Source of the DNA: CBCOTE01 sp965112965
Lineage (GTDB): Bacteria > Desulfobacterota > Desulfovibrionia > Desulfovibrionales > Desulfovibrionaceae
Direction: 5' to 3'
DNA length: 64,000 nucleotides
Assembly (NCBI GenBank): GCA_965112965.1
Contig: CBCOTE010000019.1
Coordinates: 372,001 to 436,000 of the forward strand
A model generated the notes under the pieces. That model made no database searches, was not told the origin of the DNA, and worked only from the letters and a program-made list of their open reading frames with translations. The position numbers were made by a program, and so were the translations under genes. Below, piece by piece: positions 61,852 through 64,000 of the stretch; position 1 is the stretch's first letter; each line of letters starts with the position of its first letter.

Positions 61852-62714
61852 AGCCTGAACCTGTACTCCCCATAATCGAGGTCGACCATATCAAACCTTG
61901 GCTGCACATTTGTTTGTCCACCCCGCTAATCGCCGGTCTAGATATCGGTTCACGCTCCATAGAGCTAGTAGTCGTATCCAGTAGTCAGATGATATATCAA
62001 GCCCGGCTACCAACCACTTTCGACCCTCTGTCGCAATGCCGACGGCTGCTGGCAAAGCTTCCGGCTTATCCTCTGGTTGCAACGGGTTATGGCCGTAATT
62101 TAGTAGCCGAATACCTAGCCCAGGCCGAACCGAACCGACCAGTGACGGTGATCACTGAAATCAAAGCTTACGCGAATGGGGTACACACAATTTTTCCCCA
62201 AGCACGTACAGTGCTGGATATTGGTGGCCAGGATACCAAGGTCATCGCCCTGGCACCGAATGGTCGGGTGTTACATTTCGAGATGAATGACCGATGCGCT
62301 GCTGGCACAGGTAAATTTTTAGAATTCATGGCTAATATATTCCAAGTGCTAGTAGAAAATTTTGGCCACTTAGCACTCACCGGCAGCACGCGACTAGCCA
62401 TCGGAAACATGTGCACAGTATTTGCTGAGACCGAGGCAATGTCGCTCATGGCGCAAGGGCACCGACAGGAAGACATCGCCCTGGGGCTACATGCAGCTAT
62501 CGTCAAACGCACGCTAGGTATGCTGGGCCGGGTGGGCCTCACACTGCCATTAGTCTTTGCTGGCGGCGTAGCGCATAATCCCTGCGTAGTAACCTTGCTG
62601 CGAGAGGCTCTGGACGAACCACCCCTACTCCCAGAAACTCCGGATTATGTAGGCGCCTTAGGCGCAGCCATATGGGGAGAAAAACAATTCGGCGTAAAAG
62701 ATATCACAATCTGA
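61848..62714 (+). CDS. ATP-dependent activator of double-cubane protein (HgdC/YjiL type)
   Basis: A 288-residue ASKHA-fold ATPase (BcrA/BadF/HgdC family). Nucleotide-binding motifs are LIAGLDIGSRSIELV and TVLDIGGQDTKVIAL; the two Cys that bridge a [4Fe-4S] cluster between subunits are in NDRCAAGTGKFLEF (C150) and GNMCTVFAETE (C189). It uses ATP to push an electron into its partner. Start ATG overlaps the partner's TGA (ATGA), showing translational coupling and supporting a two-protein system. The N-terminus has about 25 extra residues before the ATPase core. Confidence 0.9.
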   Translation: MKPEPVLPIIEVDHIKPWLHICLSTPLIAGLDIGSRSIELVVVSSSQMIYQARLPTTFDPLSQCRRLLAKLPAYPLVATGYGRNLVAEYLAQAEPNRPVTVITEIKAYANGVHTIFPQARTVLDIGGQDTKVIALAPNGRVLHFEMNDRCAAGTGKFLEFMANIFQVLVENFGHLALTGSTRLAIGNMCTVFAETEAMSLMAQGHRQEDIALGLHAAIVKRTLGMLGRVGLTLPLVFAGGVAHNPCVVTLLREALDEPPLLPETPDYVGALGAAIWGEKQFGVKDITI

Positions 62715-63239
62715 AAAAAGCCACACCATTGAGATCCCAGACAAATAAATCTGCAACTTTTAGCCATAAATCGCCTGCCCTTCCAACTATACGCACAAGC
62801 CTTTAATCGGTTAAAAAGCCCTTTTCGACGCCAACGGCCTCCTTTAGCTGCAATTCAAATATCGACTACAGCGAGAGTCACTTCAGCCAGGCAGTTCAAA
62901 AGACGAAAGGCAGGGGTTCTCTAGACGACATACCGTATGCTCCTAAACCAAGAAAACGCAGACTACGACATTCAAAAAAATCAAATAGATAAACAGTAAA
63001 CTACAGTTGTCAGCATCTGCTATGTATAACGCGCTCTATAAAAGAAACGTGACCGATGGTGAATATTACCGTCTAGCCCAGACAAACAGGATGGTGGCTA
63101 AGACAAACACAAAAAAAGTAAAGTGTATCTCGATGGGTATAGACGTAATCTCTAGGTAACTGAAAAAACTGCCGACCCGAGCCTGGGTACGCCCGTCATT
63201 CCAACCCAGTGCCCTATCTTTAATGTATGACCGATCTTA
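62715..63239. other. Non-coding after the activator gene
   Basis: No gene or clear terminator found; stops in all frames. Confidence 0.5.
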
Positions 63240-63687
63240 GTAACATGACAAACTAAAAAAATAGCGCTTCTCAATCTTTTAATTGCTCTTAGGCCAGCAA
63301 AAGCTTGAATTAACTTGGCTGCGCTACACGTACAGAAGTACTCTGGTATGACGCTAACCCAAGATATTACTCTATGGCTCAGCGCTACGGAAATCCATAC
63401 GGATGCCATCGATAAACATGTCCTTGGCATAAGCATAGCCCGTCTCCCAGATCGTACCATCATCCGTCTGGATCCCATCCCTCAAGACCACGAGCAAATC
63501 CGTAATATCAATTACTAGCCGGCAACTCTTGGAGATATGCGCCTTAACTACGTACTCCATGTTGGCCAAATTTCCAGGAACCAAACGGGTCTGCCGGGGG
63601 ATACGACTAAATAGTCCCATCTACGGCGAGTACCTATTTGAGACTGCGAGGCCAAAATTATTTTTCTCGCTAAAAAATAGATCGACA
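63240..63687 (-). pseudogene. Nucleoside 2-deoxyribosyltransferase, decayed
   Basis: Three - strand pieces line up with this family. ATG 63687 opens MSIYFLA, like the family start MKIYLAGP. After a shift, the frame 63620-63372 contains VIDITDLLVVLRDG and QTDDGTIWETGYAYAKDMF, then IDGIRMDFRSAEP: this is the catalytic region, with the nucleophile Glu (in IWETGYA) and the RxDFR end. A TAG ends that frame, and a further frame continues with AAKLIQAFAGLRAIKRL. The enzyme exchanges bases between deoxynucleosides for salvage; here it is broken. Confidence 0.65.
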
Positions 63688-64000
63688 TAGTAGCAACGGG
63701 AAAGGACACAATGTATTGTTCAGGATAGGGAAGAGAGGAGTGAAAAAGGTGACAGGAAAAACATGACGAGACCAAGGCAAAAACAGTACTTAAATAAACA
63801 CTCCAAGTCGGCTGGCTCCAACCTAGATCTCAGACCAGCTCCCAATCTAACAAATTACTAAACTACTTCGGCTCCATCCAAGTGCATAGACAGACCCTAA
63901 TAGACGAGCAGAGTCTAAGAATTACCACGACGGGACGACACGCTAGCGCTCGTAGAACACTCACTCATTGATCGTTTGCTAATCAGCTATGACTAGATCC
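63688..64000. other. Non-coding, window end
   Basis: No gene seen in the last 310 bases on either strand. Confidence 0.5.

Noticed and set aside
1..64000. Whole-window stop-codon reassignment to explain the gaps
   Set aside because: TAA, TAG and TGA all terminate intact genes in this window, and the recognisable remnants also contain frameshifts and lost catalytic residues, so decay explains them better.

Overview
The window looks like a chromosome piece from a Desulfobacterota (Desulfovibrio-like deltaproteobacterium) whose genome is decaying. This is an inference from gene families: a short RdgC-type protein, RNA polymerase omega, the GldA/GldF/GldG-like transporter set followed by a DUF4340 protein, a site-2 protease next to tryptophanyl-tRNA synthetase, HypD/HypE, a two-subunit class I fumarase, type III glutamine synthetase and a bacterial deoxyhypusine-synthase-like protein. 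Only about 31 kb of 64 kb (roughly 48%) is intact coding sequence. I see no tRNA, rRNA, CRISPR array, integrase or insertion sequence. Codon use in the intact genes favours CTA and ATA, and homopolymer runs of 7-8 bases are common.

Layout: rdgC-like plus a partner gene (0.4-1.6 kb); a 3.5 kb gap; glnN (5.1-7.3 kb); a 4.5 kb gap holding a rhodanese remnant; a seven-gene + strand block (11.8-18.4 kb: ABC ATPase, permease, GldG-like, DUF4340, rpoZ, dnaJ-like, moaC); hypDE on the - strand (19.3-21.4 kb); an HD-domain gene overlapping ddl (22.4-24.0 kb); a 4.3 kb gap; fumarase alpha/beta (28.3-29.7 kb); a - strand stretch from YitT through a glycosyltransferase, asnB, trpS and an M50 protease (29.9-36.3 kb); a - strand surface-sugar cluster (38.1-42.4 kb: oxidoreductase, GT-B-like protein, cytidylyltransferase, DegT aminotransferase) and a deoxyhypusine-synthase-like gene (to 43.7 kb); a decayed signalling region (43.8-47.6 kb); asnS (47.9-49.3 kb); an 8 kb gap with striking palindromes; a family 2 glycosyltransferase (57.3-58.9 kb); and a double-cubane-type iron-sulfur protein with its ATPase activator (60.6-62.7 kb).

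The gaps are not featureless. Reading through stops and frameshifts recovers recognisable remnants: a receiver-GGDEF-EAL protein, a CheW-like protein, a rhodanese, a nucleoside 2-deoxyribosyltransferase and a truncated M23 peptidase. Lost functions visible here lean to chemotaxis, cyclic-di-GMP signalling and salvage. What is kept covers nitrogen assimilation, translation, hydrogenase maturation, fumarate metabolism, cell wall synthesis and surface glycans. That pattern fits a host-associated or otherwise specialised lineage, but this window alone cannot prove it. The most unusual DNA structure is a perfect 62-bp palindrome at 52021-52082, with a second perfect 22-bp palindrome 18 bp upstream.
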